Positions 23,796-31,987 are shown, counted from the stretch's first letter. The stretch: 37,340 nt of DNA from an uncultured Eubacteriales bacterium (GCA_900553805.1 USEU01000015.1:1-37340), one strand, 5' to 3'. Numbers and translations: made by a program. Notes: generated by a model from the sequence alone, not told the origin.

Positions 23796-25469
23796 TTACT
23801 TGCCGACGGAAACGAAATCAGCGGCAGGGACAATGGTGCTGGGCGTTACGTTGCCAAAGCCGTCCTGGCACATGGTCAGGCCTTCCCGAGCCACGTAGTA
23901 GGAGTAGTTCCAGAACATACCAACAGCATAGGCCTGGTCACGCAGATAATTGTGGAATGCTCTCAAATCATCATCGGTGGACTTCTCCGCATCGGCAGCA
24001 GCCTCCAGCAGGGCCTGGAGCTGGTCATCATGGGTGAAGCAGGCGGAGCCATTGGCAAAGGAATTGGTATCAAAAACGTTCTGCCAAACCGTTGTGACAA
24101 AATCGGTGGTCGCCTTGGAGTCCACGATCATATCCCATTTGGTATCGTCGTACTTGTAGCTGTTGAACAGCGCTTGGTCAACAGGATTCAATTCTACGGT
24201 GATGCCGACCTCCGCCAGATAGCTCTGCAGAACGGTCAAGCCTGCGGTAGCGGTGGTGCTGTTCTGATACATCAGGGAAACGGTAATTCCGCCGTCCGGG
24301 TAACCGGCCTGGGCCATCAGTTCCTTGGCCTTGTCCAGGTTGTAATCGTAGTAATCCTCCTGGTCCCACTCGTCCAGGTAATCGCTGGCGATGTTGGGCG
24401 CAAAATCATGGCAGGGCTTGCCATTGGTGGGGGTATTGCCATAGCCCAGGCGGACGCTGTTGAAATCGATGGCATACAGGACCGCCTGACGCAGTTCCTT
24501 GTTGTCGGCAAACACGCTGTTGTCGTTGTTGAACATCAGAACGTTCATACGGCCGTTCTCATCGGGATATACGCTCCAGCCGTCCACCGCAGTACCGTCG
24601 TCATTGAGGAAGGTGCTGATCTCCGCAGCAGGCACATTCTGGCAGGCGTCCGTCTCGCCGTTTTCCAGCGCGATCACGCGCATGCTGGATTCTTTCAGAA
24701 CATTGATGGTAATGGTGTTGTAATACTGGGAATCATAGTAGCTGCGCAGGGATTCATCCGTCTGCCAGTAATCAGGGTTGCGCTCCAGGGTAGTATGAGA
24801 GCCGGAGCTGAACTCCTTGAGGAGATAGGCGCCAGTGGTGGCGGGATCGGAGGTCTTGTCCGCGTCAGAAGCAGCGGAGAACCATGCCTTGCTGATGATG
24901 GGTACGGTAGTCAGCGACCACTCCATTGCACCCTTGGAGGCGCTGGTCAGGGTGATGCGTACCGTGTAGTCGCCAGTGGCGGTGACCTTGTCCAGGTAGC
25001 CGCTCAGCTTTTCCATGGTGCCGCTGGCAATGGCCTGCTCATAGCTGTAAACCACGTCTTCTGCCGTGATGTGGTTGCCCTTGCTGTCCTTAACATAGTC
25101 ATAGATCTCAACATCTACCGTGGTGCCGTCCACCACATTCCAGGACTTGGCGATCTGACTCTGGAGCTCCTTTACGGTATTGCCCAGGCCATAGCTGGCG
25201 CACAGGCAATCGTAGAGCATCCTATAAGTATGATGCCGTCCGCCGGAGTCTCCGCCAAAGGGGGAAAGGTCGCCGTTGTCGCTGCTGATGACGAACACCA
25301 GGTTCTTATCCGCTGCGGGCTCATTCACTTCAGCCTCGGTGGCCTCGGGAACTGTTGTCTCAATCGGTGCTTCGGTTGTCTTGCTGGGGGTGTCGCTGGA
25401 TCCGCATCCGGCCAATAGGCCAATCAGCATGCAGGCGGTGAGAAGCAAACTGAACAACTTTTTTGACAT
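23796..25469 (-). CDS. Family-5 solute-binding lipoprotein, operon 2
   Basis: A 557-residue extracellular binding protein. A lipoprotein signal (MSKKLFSLLLTACMLIGLLAGC) has a clear LLAGC lipobox with Cys22, then a Thr/Glu/Ala-rich linker to about residue 55. The mature domain has SBP_bac_5 features such as the early MLYDCL, ITAEDVVYSYEQA and TGAYLLKEFSSGSHTTLERNPDYW. It delivers peptides or related ligands to the four ABC subunits encoded next; the ligand is not readable. ATG 25469 has AAGGAGAG 7-8 bases upstream. Unlike the operon-1 binding protein it is properly lipid-anchored. Confidence 0.94.
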   Translation of the reverse strand: MSKKLFSLLLTACMLIGLLAGCGSSDTPSKTTEAPIETTVPEATEAEVNEPAADKNLVFVISSDNGDLSPFGGDSGGRHHTYRMLYDCLCASYGLGNTVKELQSQIAKSWNVVDGTTVDVEIYDYVKDSKGNHITAEDVVYSYEQAIASGTMEKLSGYLDKVTATGDYTVRITLTSASKGAMEWSLTTVPIISKAWFSAASDADKTSDPATTGAYLLKEFSSGSHTTLERNPDYWQTDESLRSYYDSQYYNTITINVLKESSMRVIALENGETDACQNVPAAEISTFLNDDGTAVDGWSVYPDENGRMNVLMFNNDNSVFADNKELRQAVLYAIDFNSVRLGYGNTPTNGKPCHDFAPNIASDYLDEWDQEDYYDYNLDKAKELMAQAGYPDGGITVSLMYQNSTTATAGLTVLQSYLAEVGITVELNPVDQALFNSYKYDDTKWDMIVDSKATTDFVTTVWQNVFDTNSFANGSACFTHDDQLQALLEAAADAEKSTDDDLRAFHNYLRDQAYAVGMFWNYSYYVAREGLTMCQDGFGNVTPSTIVPAADFVSVGK

Positions 25470-25600
25470 AGAATTATCTCTCCTTCTTTTTTGTGCTGGG
25501 GGTATGATGATCCTCAAAGCATTCTGGTCAGTGCATGCTGCCGGCAGTCGTCATTTTGACCAGAGCATTTTGGGAATCGCCGCTCAATTTAGGCAATTTC

Positions 25601-25628
25601 ATTATAGCACAATCCAACGTTGCCGCAA
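25601..25628 (-). promoter_or_regulatory. Promoter of operon 2
   Basis: On the minus strand TTGCGG (25623-25628), a 16-base spacer and perfect TATAAT (25601-25606). The -35 is weak (three of six), as expected for an activator-dependent promoter; an inverted repeat lies just upstream at 25649-25667. Confidence 0.65.
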
Positions 25629-25648
25629 TTCCGATTTATGGTGCATTA

Positions 25649-25667
25649 TTATTCCAAAATCGAATAA
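25649..25667. promoter_or_regulatory. Candidate LysR box upstream of operon 2
   Basis: TTATTC-N7-GAATAA, a perfect inverted repeat containing a T-N11-A core. Its centre is about 64 bases upstream of the predicted operon-2 transcription start, the usual position of the LysR-type recognition site. The same 19-bp pattern with the same spacing lies at 26291-26309. Confidence 0.6.
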
Positions 25668-25697
25668 AGTAGCGAAGGAGGCAATTGTGCACAAATA

Positions 25698-25746
25698 CCA
25701 AGGCTGTATACAGGAAGTTCTGCATACAGCCTTTGGCAATTTTATA
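25698..25746 (-). terminator. Hairpin downstream of the DUF3899-like gene
   Basis: CCAAGGCTGTAT pairs with ATACAGCCTTTGG (one bulge) around a 24-base loop, about 38 bases after the stop. The T run is short on both strands, so this is a likely but not strong terminator. Confidence 0.5.
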
Positions 25747-25783
25747 TATTATAAAACTGATTTCTTTGTACAACTTAGCTAAA

Positions 25784-26182
25784 TCAAGCGACGTAGGCGA
25801 TTGCAAGGATCAGCCCCAGGGCAAAGAAAACAGTGCCCACAGAGATCCAGGGCCACAGGGGCTTTGTTCCCCGCTGGCGGAGCTTCTTGAAATCCTTATA
25901 GCTTGTCAGGCGTTCCTTGCTGCTCCTTTTTCCGGCCAGCAAATAACGGGCCTGATAGAGCCAGTAGGCCGCAAAATCCCACACGCCTTTCCGATCCAGG
26001 AAGAACGCCCCGGCACAAAGCAGCAGGAGCACTCCTGCGATGGTCACTCCGTCCCCCCATAGCAGCAGTGCCTGCGGGCCAGACCGGGTCAAACCCCCAT
26101 TGGGGATCGCATACAAAAGCACCAGCGCAACACCAAAAATGGCCGCAGACCGCAGCGAGATCATGATCTGATACTTTTTCAT
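25784..26182 (-). CDS. Small membrane protein, DUF3899-like
   Basis: A 132-residue protein with three predicted membrane segments at about 7-27, 50-72 and 112-131. A polar, Lys/Arg-rich middle has a RKGVWDFAAYWLY block, which resembles DUF3899 proteins of Clostridia; function unknown. It has a near-perfect promoter and shares an upstream inverted repeat with operon 2. The start is uncertain: ATG 26182 has AGGCGG only 1-2 bases away, while an in-frame TTG at 26212 has GGGAG about 10 bases upstream. It lies between the LysR gene and operon 2 on the same strand. Confidence 0.7.
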   Translation of the reverse strand: MKKYQIMISLRSAAIFGVALVLLYAIPNGGLTRSGPQALLLWGDGVTIAGVLLLLCAGAFFLDRKGVWDFAAYWLYQARYLLAGKRSSKERLTSYKDFKKLRQRGTKPLWPWISVGTVFFALGLILAIAYVA

Positions 26183-26243
26183 TCCGCCTGTCAATAGTGT
26201 GGATCGTTTCAATCACTTCACGCTCCCTGTCAAGAATACCCGG

Positions 26244-26272
26244 ATTATAACAATCCCATCGATATTTGTCAA
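26244..26272 (-). promoter_or_regulatory. Consensus promoter of the DUF3899-like gene
   Basis: On the minus strand TTGACA (26267-26272), a 17-base spacer and TATAAT (26244-26249): both hexamers and the spacing are perfect. Confidence 0.88.
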
Positions 26273-26287
26273 TTCGAAGCCATACCC

Positions 26288-26312
26288 AGTTTATTCCCAG
26301 CTGGAATAAACT
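26288..26312. promoter_or_regulatory. Candidate LysR box / perfect palindrome upstream of the DUF3899-like gene
   Basis: AGTTTATTCC-CAGCT-GGAATAAACT is a 10-bp perfect inverted repeat. Its core TTATTC-N7-GAATAA (26291-26309) is the same as the repeat at 25649-25667. The centre lies about 63 bases upstream of the predicted transcription start. It has no T run, so it is not a good terminator for lysR. Confidence 0.6.
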
Positions 26313-26383
26313 TCCGGCTTATATTTGAATTGCTTAATTTCCGGCAAAAAGCTACAATATTAATTGTCAGATACGGCAAAAGC

Positions 26384-27298
26384 TCACCCGTTCCCGTCCT
26401 CCCCAAGCAAGGGGTAGGCAAAGCGGGACAGGTTTTCTTTCATCCATTGGCGGAAAACGCGCTTTTCCTGCGTATCCGGCAAATCGACCCGTTCCAGAAG
26501 CATAGCAGGAAGCTCCTGTACCTCCTGCAAATGCAGCGCCCGTGCGCCGGTCAGATTGAAGCCAGCCAGTTCCCTGCTGCAAAAGAAGCCGATCCCCTCC
26601 CCCACCACGATTCGGCGGATGGCCTCATGTCGCTGAATCGTCGTATCGTCCGAGGGGTAGATGCCCTGCGGCGCATAGGAAAAGTATTTCATCATCTGAT
26701 AAAGGATCTGCTTGGTGAAATTGCTTTGAATCGCGGTGTAGCCGGTCAGCTCCCGCAGCGATACGATTTTTTGGCGGCTCAGCGGGTAGCGGTTGGAGAT
26801 CAGCACCAGCAGCTCATCCTTCAAAAGCTCCTGTGCCCGGATCTGAGGCGGCACAAGGAATGGTCGGACCGTCAGGCAGAAATCGAAACTCTCCGTTTGG
26901 ATGCGCTTGATGACGGTGCCGAAAGCAGGCGACGCCGTAACCTCCACATTGATCCCCGGATGGGTCGCGTTGAACTCTCTGCAGGCATCCCGATAGTAAA
27001 ACGCGTTGGGGCAGATCAAGCAGCGCAGCACGGTATCCGTTCGGTGATGGCGCAGCTCCTCCATCGCATCCAGGTACTTCTGCTCCAGGGGCTTGAAATG
27101 CTGATAAAAGCATGTTCCGGCAGGTGTCAGAGAAATGGGATGACGTGAACGGTCGAAAAGCTTCACATCCAGCTCCTGCTCCAACCGTATGATTGCTTTG
27201 GACAGGGATGACTGGGAAATATTGCACAATTCGGCGGACTCTGAAAAGCTGTGGGTCTCCGCGACACTCAGGAAAAACTTGATGCCTTGAATATCCAT
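26384..27298 (-). CDS. LysR-family transcriptional regulator
   Basis: A 304-residue LysR-type regulator. The N-terminal helix-turn-helix is typical: MDIQGIKFFLSVAETHSFSESAELCNISQSSLSKAIIRLEQEL, then LFDRS and LTPAG. The C-terminal half is a periplasmic-binding-like effector domain. Start ATG 27298 follows GGAGGT at a wide 11-base spacing, and the in-frame region upstream overlaps the promoter. It has its own strong promoter and is divergent from MATE-2. Two matching LysR-type boxes downstream suggest that it controls the DUF3899-like gene and operon 2; this is inference. Confidence 0.93.
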   Translation of the reverse strand: MDIQGIKFFLSVAETHSFSESAELCNISQSSLSKAIIRLEQELDVKLFDRSRHPISLTPAGTCFYQHFKPLEQKYLDAMEELRHHRTDTVLRCLICPNAFYYRDACREFNATHPGINVEVTASPAFGTVIKRIQTESFDFCLTVRPFLVPPQIRAQELLKDELLVLISNRYPLSRQKIVSLRELTGYTAIQSNFTKQILYQMMKYFSYAPQGIYPSDDTTIQRHEAIRRIVVGEGIGFFCSRELAGFNLTGARALHLQEVQELPAMLLERVDLPDTQEKRVFRQWMKENLSRFAYPLLGEDGNG

Positions 27299-27335
27299 GA
27301 ACGCCAGATACCTCCATTGAATGTGTAACGCTCTT

Positions 27336-27363
27336 ATTATATCACCCTTTTTAAACTTGTCAA
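27336..27363 (-). promoter_or_regulatory. lysR promoter
   Basis: On the minus strand TTGACA (27358-27363), a 16-base spacer and TATAAT (27336-27341), both hexamers perfect. It lies in the gap between divergent lysR and MATE-2. Confidence 0.8.
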
Positions 27364-27438
27364 ATAACGCCGAATCCCATGGCTCAGTTTTTTGCGCGTA
27401 AGCTATGTGGCTTCGCGAAGAAGAAAGGACTTGATCAC

Positions 27439-28818
27439 TTGACCGCAACAAAACAGTTGGGCCGCGACCTGACCCAGGGACCCATTATGAAGGGGCTGCT
27501 CCTGTTTGCCATTCCCATTGTGCTGACCAACTTGGTTCAGCAGCTGTATTCCATGGTGGACCTGATGGTCATCGGCAAATACGTGGGCAGCATCGGCACT
27601 GTAGGCGTCAACACCGGCGGCGAAATTGCAGACTTGGTCAGCCCCGTTGCCATGGGCTTTTCCAGCGCCGGGCAAATTTACATTGCTCAACTGGCAGGCG
27701 CAAAAAATGAAGAAAAAATCAAGCGGACCGTTGGGACCCTGCTGGGCTTTATGCTCAGCGCCGCTGCTATCCTGGCCGTTATCACCATTGCGTTCAGCCA
27801 TTCCCTGCTGGAGCTGCTGAACTGCCCGGCAGAGGCAATGGCCCAGGCCCGGGACTACATGATCATCACTGCCATCGGCTTTCCCTTTACCTTCGGCTAC
27901 TATGCCGTCTGCGGGATCCTCCGGGGCATGGGCGAAAGCAAGCGCCCGCTGATCTTTATTCTCATTGCGGCAGGCATCAACATTGTGCTGGATATTCTGC
28001 TGGTCGCCGCTTTCAAAATGGAAGCTGCCGGTACTGCCATCGCCACTACCCTGGCCCAATTTGGCTCCTTTGCGGCAGCCTTTGTGTTCATGCTGAAGAA
28101 GAAGGAAAAGTTTGATTTTGAATTAAAGCTCTCCTACTTCAAATTTGACAAAGAGGCCCTGGGCGTTATCATCAAGCTGGGCATTCCCCAGGTGGTGCGT
28201 AGCCTGCTGGTGCGCATGTCCATGCTGTGGGTCAATGCCAACGCCAACTCCTTCGGCCTGACCGTATCTGCTACCAACAGTGTGGGCAACAAGCTGCAAA
28301 AGTTCCTGGAGGTCTTTGTCCAGGGTGTGGACACCGCCTCGTCCTCCATGGTCGGTCAGAATCTGGGGGCAAAGAAGCCCGACCGAGCCGGGAAGGTGAC
28401 GCTGTGTACCCTGTGCGCCACGCTGACCTGCGCCGCTGTGACCTGCATGATCTGCATCTTCCTGCCTAAGCAGGTGTTCGGACTGTTCACAAATGATACC
28501 GCCGTCATAGAATTGGGCGTAACATTCCTGCATATCTTTATTCTGCATTTCATCGTTTCGGCCATCATCGGTGCGTTCCAGGCCATGGTGATGGGCTGCG
28601 GATTTGTAGAACTGGGCTTTCTCATCGGCATCCTGGACGGTGTGGTGTGCAAGATCGGCCTGAGCTGGCTGTTTATGAACGTCTTCCAGATGGGCTATCA
28701 AGGCCTGTGGTGGGGCGTCGCCTGCTCCCGCATCATCCCCACCATCATCTGCATCGCCTATTACTGCTCCGGCAAATGGAGAACACGGACACTGCTGAAG
28801 GAGCCGAAAAAGGCGTAA
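27439..28818 (+). CDS. MATE-family antiporter (MATE-2)
   Basis: A 459-residue protein with about 12 membrane helices and MATE signatures: LGRDLTQGPIMKGLLLFAIPIVL, LVQQLYSMVDLMVIGKYVG, GILRGMGESKRPLI and SSSMVGQNLGAKKPDR. It shares its domain plan and many motifs with MATE-1. I prefer the TTG start at 27439, which has AAAGGA 9 bases upstream and leads straight into the conserved N-terminus; an ATG at 27379 has no ribosome binding site. It is divergent from lysR, so that regulator may act on it, but no LysR-type box was found in the gap. A strong terminator follows. Confidence 0.93.
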   Translation: MTATKQLGRDLTQGPIMKGLLLFAIPIVLTNLVQQLYSMVDLMVIGKYVGSIGTVGVNTGGEIADLVSPVAMGFSSAGQIYIAQLAGAKNEEKIKRTVGTLLGFMLSAAAILAVITIAFSHSLLELLNCPAEAMAQARDYMIITAIGFPFTFGYYAVCGILRGMGESKRPLIFILIAAGINIVLDILLVAAFKMEAAGTAIATTLAQFGSFAAAFVFMLKKKEKFDFELKLSYFKFDKEALGVIIKLGIPQVVRSLLVRMSMLWVNANANSFGLTVSATNSVGNKLQKFLEVFVQGVDTASSSMVGQNLGAKKPDRAGKVTLCTLCATLTCAAVTCMICIFLPKQVFGLFTNDTAVIELGVTFLHIFILHFIVSAIIGAFQAMVMGCGFVELGFLIGILDGVVCKIGLSWLFMNVFQMGYQGLWWGVACSRIIPTIICIAYYCSGKWRTRTLLKEPKKA

Positions 28819-28845
28819 CGACACTTTCTTCATATCCTCTCTCAT

Positions 28846-28889
28846 AGCAAAACACCAACCGGGTAATCATTGCCGGTTGGTGTTTTGCT
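28846..28889 (+). terminator. Strong terminator after MATE-2
   Basis: AGCAAAACACCAACCGG and CCGGTTGGTGTTTTGCT form a perfect 17-bp stem with a 10-base loop, ending in TTTTGCTT. Confidence 0.85.
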
Positions 28890-29048
28890 TCGCAGTGTGA
28901 AGCCGCATCCCACGCCTTTTTAGCATAGTACTTCCCTAAGGGGTTGGAAATGCCATCAACTCGTTGAGCAGAGTCCTCACCATATGAATGGTATCCTCCG
29001 CTCCCGCGTAAGAGCTTTCAGAAAAAGTCAACCTTTTTCAGATTTTGC
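28890..29048. other. Intergenic, nothing recognised
   Basis: Between the MATE-2 terminator and the end of cbiK. I see no gene with a ribosome binding site, no RNA gene and no clear hairpin. Confidence 0.5.
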
Positions 29049-29780
29049 TTACAGTACTTTTTTAACCTTTTCACAGAATCGCTCCTGTACTGCTTTTTCA
29101 GAGCCGAGGCCGCGGAGGCGGAGGGTGATGGTGAAGCCGCGGTTTTCCAGGATGGATTTCCAGGAATCGTCTTCCTCGCCAGCCAAATCGTTATGGACGT
29201 GGTCGCCGGCTACAAGCATCAATGGAGCCAGAGTGAGCCTTTTCTCAGGCAGGGCATCCAGCTGAGGCAGGATAGTTTCCAAGCGGTGGCTGCCCTCCAC
29301 ACATGCAAGAAACACATCGGAAGGCAGCTTTTCCCGAAGGCGGGCGTAAACGGCATCCGCAGCGTGATCTGTCCCGTGGCCCATAAACAGGACGGGATGC
29401 CCCTCGCCTGCCGCGATCCGCGCCATGAATTCCGCCATCCATGTCAGGTCCTCATCCGTTGTCAGCAGGGGCTCCGAAAGTGGGAGATCGCCGACGGAGG
29501 CCCGCAGAGAGTCATATTCCTTACCAGGAATAATATGGGTCGAGGCCACTATGATTTTCTCAAACTTCTCCCGGCGCAGTTTTTCCAAAGCCTCCGGCAC
29601 ACTGTCAATATGCACACCTCGCTCATCCAAACGGCGCATGACAATGCGAGCGGTATAGGCGCGGCGCACCTGGAAATCCGGGTTCTTCTTTGTCAGAGCC
29701 GCCTCCACCGGCCGGATACAGGTCTGCTCCGCCTGGGCATAGGTCGTTCCAAAGCTCACAGCAAGTAGTGCTTTCTTCAC
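29049..29780 (-). CDS. cbiK: Sirohydrochlorin cobaltochelatase (anaerobic cobalamin pathway)
   Basis: A 243-residue CbiK-type chelatase that inserts cobalt (or iron/nickel in some relatives) into sirohydrochlorin. It starts KKALLAVSFGTTY, typical of CbiK. Metal and catalytic His residues are seen at 135 in FMGHGTDH and at 194/196 in LVAGDHVHNDLAGEEDDSW. There is no signal peptide, so it is cytoplasmic. GGAG is present upstream of ATG. It follows a 91-residue gene by 35 bases under one promoter. No other cobalamin genes and no cobalamin riboswitch are in the window, so the in vivo metal is open. Confidence 0.93.
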   Translation of the reverse strand: MKKALLAVSFGTTYAQAEQTCIRPVEAALTKKNPDFQVRRAYTARIVMRRLDERGVHIDSVPEALEKLRREKFEKIIVASTHIIPGKEYDSLRASVGDLPLSEPLLTTDEDLTWMAEFMARIAAGEGHPVLFMGHGTDHAADAVYARLREKLPSDVFLACVEGSHRLETILPQLDALPEKRLTLAPLMLVAGDHVHNDLAGEEDDSWKSILENRGFTITLRLRGLGSEKAVQERFCEKVKKVL

Positions 29781-29815
29781 GTTTCTCTCCTTTTCGCTTT
29801 ATAGAATGCGGGCCC

Positions 29816-30091
29816 TCAGCCCTCATTCAACTTTTCCTCCAGCCAGGCGATTATCTCTTCCCTGCCCTGGGTGGACAGGGGGAATACTCTTTCGCCCTCC
29901 ATGGTACTCTTTTCATAGCAGTACAAGCCATGCCAGTATTCCACATGGATGCTGCTTTTTTCGTAGTCCACTTCTTTGGGGGTGGCCATGACAATGTCCG
30001 GTGCGGCGCGGAAGCGGAAAAGGCCCAGGGAGCCGGTGAAGATATTGTTCATCGCAAACGTATGCAGTGTGGGAATAAACAGTTTTTCCAT
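29816..30091 (-). CDS. Small protein of unknown function upstream of cbiK
   Basis: A 91-residue protein that I do not recognise. It begins MEKLFIPTLHTFAMNNIFTG, has a basic central segment and ends in a charged helix (REEIIAWLEEKLNEG). It has no signal peptide or membrane segment and one Cys. The start is set by AGGAG 6 bases before ATG 30091; the longer in-frame reading crosses the promoter. Co-transcription with cbiK suggests a link to tetrapyrrole or metal metabolism, but nothing in the sequence shows it. Confidence 0.75.
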   Translation of the reverse strand: MEKLFIPTLHTFAMNNIFTGSLGLFRFRAAPDIVMATPKEVDYEKSSIHVEYWHGLYCYEKSTMEGERVFPLSTQGREEIIAWLEEKLNEG

Positions 30092-30119
30092 GCGTTTCTC
30101 CTCGCTTTTTGTTTCGTTT

Positions 30120-30148
30120 ATCATATCATACCCGGACGCGAAATGCAA
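30120..30148 (-). promoter_or_regulatory. Promoter of the 91-aa gene and cbiK
   Basis: On the minus strand TTGCAT (30143-30148), a 17-base spacer and TATGAT (30120-30125). A second TATGAT overlaps one turn upstream. Confidence 0.6.
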
Positions 30149-30161
30149 GCAGGAGAAGCTC

Positions 30162-30190
30162 TTGCAAATTGCGGCAGGATATGATAAATT
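30162..30190 (+). promoter_or_regulatory. Possible promoter of the EamA gene
   Basis: TTGCAA (30162-30167), a 17-base spacer and TAAATT (30185-30190), about 20 bases before the ATG and divergent from the cbiK promoter. The match is moderate. Confidence 0.45.
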
Positions 30191-30208
30191 ACTCCCCGGT
30201 GATGAAAA

Positions 30209-31111
30209 ATGAAGCAACAAATGGAGGGAACCCTGGCGCTGCTGCTGGGGACGTTTATCTGGGGAACGGCGTTCATTGCCCAGAGCGTAGGGATGGAGCT
30301 GATTGGGCCGTTTACCTTCCAGGCAATTCGGTGCATCCTCGGTGTGATTTTTTTGTTTTTGGCGTCACTGGTGTTTGACTGCAAGGTCGGTGTCGCCGGA
30401 TCCCTGAGAAAATGGAGGAATCCAAAACTGTGGCGCAGCGGCATTATCTGCGGCATCGCGCTGTTCGTTGCCACAAGCTTGCAGCAGGTGGGGCTGGTGT
30501 ATACCGCGCCCGGGAAAGCGGGCTTCCTGACGGCCATGTATATTGTGCTGGTTCCAATCCTTGGTATTTTCGTGCATCGCAGGCCGGGCCTGAATGCCGT
30601 GTTCAGTGTGCTGCTGGCGTTGGTGGGGCTCTATCTGCTGAGCTTTACAAACATCAGTGGGATCAACGTCGGCGACCTGTTTATGATTGCCTGCGCACTG
30701 GCCTTTGCCGTTCAGATTCTGCTGATCGACCGTTACGCCCAGGATCTGGACGGTCTGCGGCTGAACTGTGTGCAGGCACTGGTGGTTTCCATATTGTCCA
30801 GCCCCGGTATCGTTCTGAATCACGAAGCGGTGCAGATGCAGACCATTGCTGACTGCTGGCTTCCGCTGTGCTTCGCCGGTGTCCTTTCCATGGGCGTCGG
30901 ATATACGCTGCAAATTGCCGGGCAAAAACGACTGGAGCCGACGGCGGCCTCGCTGATCATGAGTCTGGAATCCGTATTCGCAGCCTTAGGCGGCTGGTTG
31001 ATCCTGCACAACACCATGACAGCTGCGGAGCTGACCGGCTGCGCATTCGTATTTGCAGGGGTCATCATATCCCAACTGCCTGTCAAGAAGCTCTTCCGCA
31101 GAAAGGCATGA
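30209..31111 (+). CDS. EamA/DMT-superfamily transporter
   Basis: A 300-residue protein with ten predicted helices in two EamA repeats, starting EGTLALLLGTFIWGTAFIAQSVG. Family features include the PFTFQAIRCILG block and, in the second repeat, LGGWLILHNTMTAAELTGCAFVFAGVI. DMT proteins export or import amino acids and other metabolites; the substrate is unknown. ATG 30209 has a weak GGTGAT upstream. It stands alone and ends at a strong terminator. Confidence 0.92.
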   Translation: MKQQMEGTLALLLGTFIWGTAFIAQSVGMELIGPFTFQAIRCILGVIFLFLASLVFDCKVGVAGSLRKWRNPKLWRSGIICGIALFVATSLQQVGLVYTAPGKAGFLTAMYIVLVPILGIFVHRRPGLNAVFSVLLALVGLYLLSFTNISGINVGDLFMIACALAFAVQILLIDRYAQDLDGLRLNCVQALVVSILSSPGIVLNHEAVQMQTIADCWLPLCFAGVLSMGVGYTLQIAGQKRLEPTAASLIMSLESVFAALGGWLILHNTMTAAELTGCAFVFAGVIISQLPVKKLFRRKA

Positions 31112-31116
31112 TCTTT

Positions 31117-31157
31117 CCCGCCCAGCCGTGGACTGGGCGGGATTTTTCTTATTTTTT
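31117..31157 (+). terminator. Terminator of the EamA gene
   Basis: CCCGCCCAG and CTGGGCGGG form a 9-bp perfect stem with a 7-base loop, followed by ATTTTTCTTATTTTTT. Confidence 0.9.
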
Positions 31158-31192
31158 GCAGATTTGTGCGGCCTTTTCTCCATGGAGTGCAT

Positions 31193-31987
31193 ATGCTGGA
31201 ATATGACTACCATATGGAAAGGACGTATACAATGCTGCTTTGTCTGTTAACCGCCCTGGGAGTGGGCGGCGCGACCATTTTAGGGACGGCGTTTGGCTTC
31301 CCTTGCCGCAAAATCTCCCATCGATTCAGCGATATCGTTCTGGCTTTTGCCGCCGGTGTGATGCTGGCTGCGGCCATCTGGGGGCTGATCATCCCCGCCA
31401 TGGAGCACAGCGGGAGCGGTGGCCTGCTGGTGACCATCTGCGGCATTCTGGCAGGTGCGTTCTGCATCAGCCTAGTTGACCGACTGGTGCCCCATATCCA
31501 TAAGCTGATCGGATGGGAGGATGACCTGAATGCCCATCACTTCCGCCGGGATCGGCTGGTGCTGTTTGTGGCAGCCATGGCCATCCATAATTTCCCGGAG
31601 GGGCTTGCCGCCGGGGTCAGCCTCGGCTCCGGGGACTATAAGGCCGCCCTGCTGATTGCAGGCGGGATCGCTCTGCAGAATATTCCAGAGGGGCTTGTCA
31701 CCGTCACGCCTATGCTGGCAGCGGGGATCTCCCCGCGAAAAACCTTTCTGTGCGGCGCGGCCACCGGCATCATTGAAATGATTGGAACCTTTGTAGGCTT
31801 TTACGCGGTCACGCTGGCATCGGCGGTACTGCCGTTTTTCCTGGCCTTCGCCGGAGGAACCATGCTGTTTGTGATCAGCGACGAGATGATCCCCGAAACC
31901 CACGACCATGGCAATGAGCGCGCCGCTACCTATTCCCTGCTGATCGGCTTCTGCCTGATGCTCGTTATGGATGTCGTCCTTGCGTGA
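31193..31987 (+). CDS. ZIP-family divalent metal transporter (ZupT-like)
   Basis: A 264-residue protein with about eight helices and both ZIP metal motifs: HNFPEGLAAGV in one helix and QNIPEGLVTVTPM in the next, plus a His/Asp-rich loop (GWEDDLNAHHF). ZIP proteins import zinc, iron or manganese. The start is uncertain: ATG 31193 has GGAG 5 bases upstream, while ATG 31232 has AAAGGA 8 bases upstream and begins directly at the first helix (MLLCLLTALGVGG). The end overlaps the promoter of the HAD gene. Confidence 0.9.
   Translation: MLEYDYHMERTYTMLLCLLTALGVGGATILGTAFGFPCRKISHRFSDIVLAFAAGVMLAAAIWGLIIPAMEHSGSGGLLVTICGILAGAFCISLVDRLVPHIHKLIGWEDDLNAHHFRRDRLVLFVAAMAIHNFPEGLAAGVSLGSGDYKAALLIAGGIALQNIPEGLVTVTPMLAAGISPRKTFLCGAATGIIEMIGTFVGFYAVTLASAVLPFFLAFAGGTMLFVISDEMIPETHDHGNERAATYSLLIGFCLMLVMDVVLA

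Noticed and set aside
23601..25418. 605-codon plus-strand open frame opposite the operon-2 binding-protein gene
   Set aside because: It is the antisense reading of a clear SBP_bac_5 lipoprotein gene, with low-complexity Val/Gly/His-rich translation and no domain. The same applies to 13671-15284 (537 codons) and 5325-7112 (595 codons).
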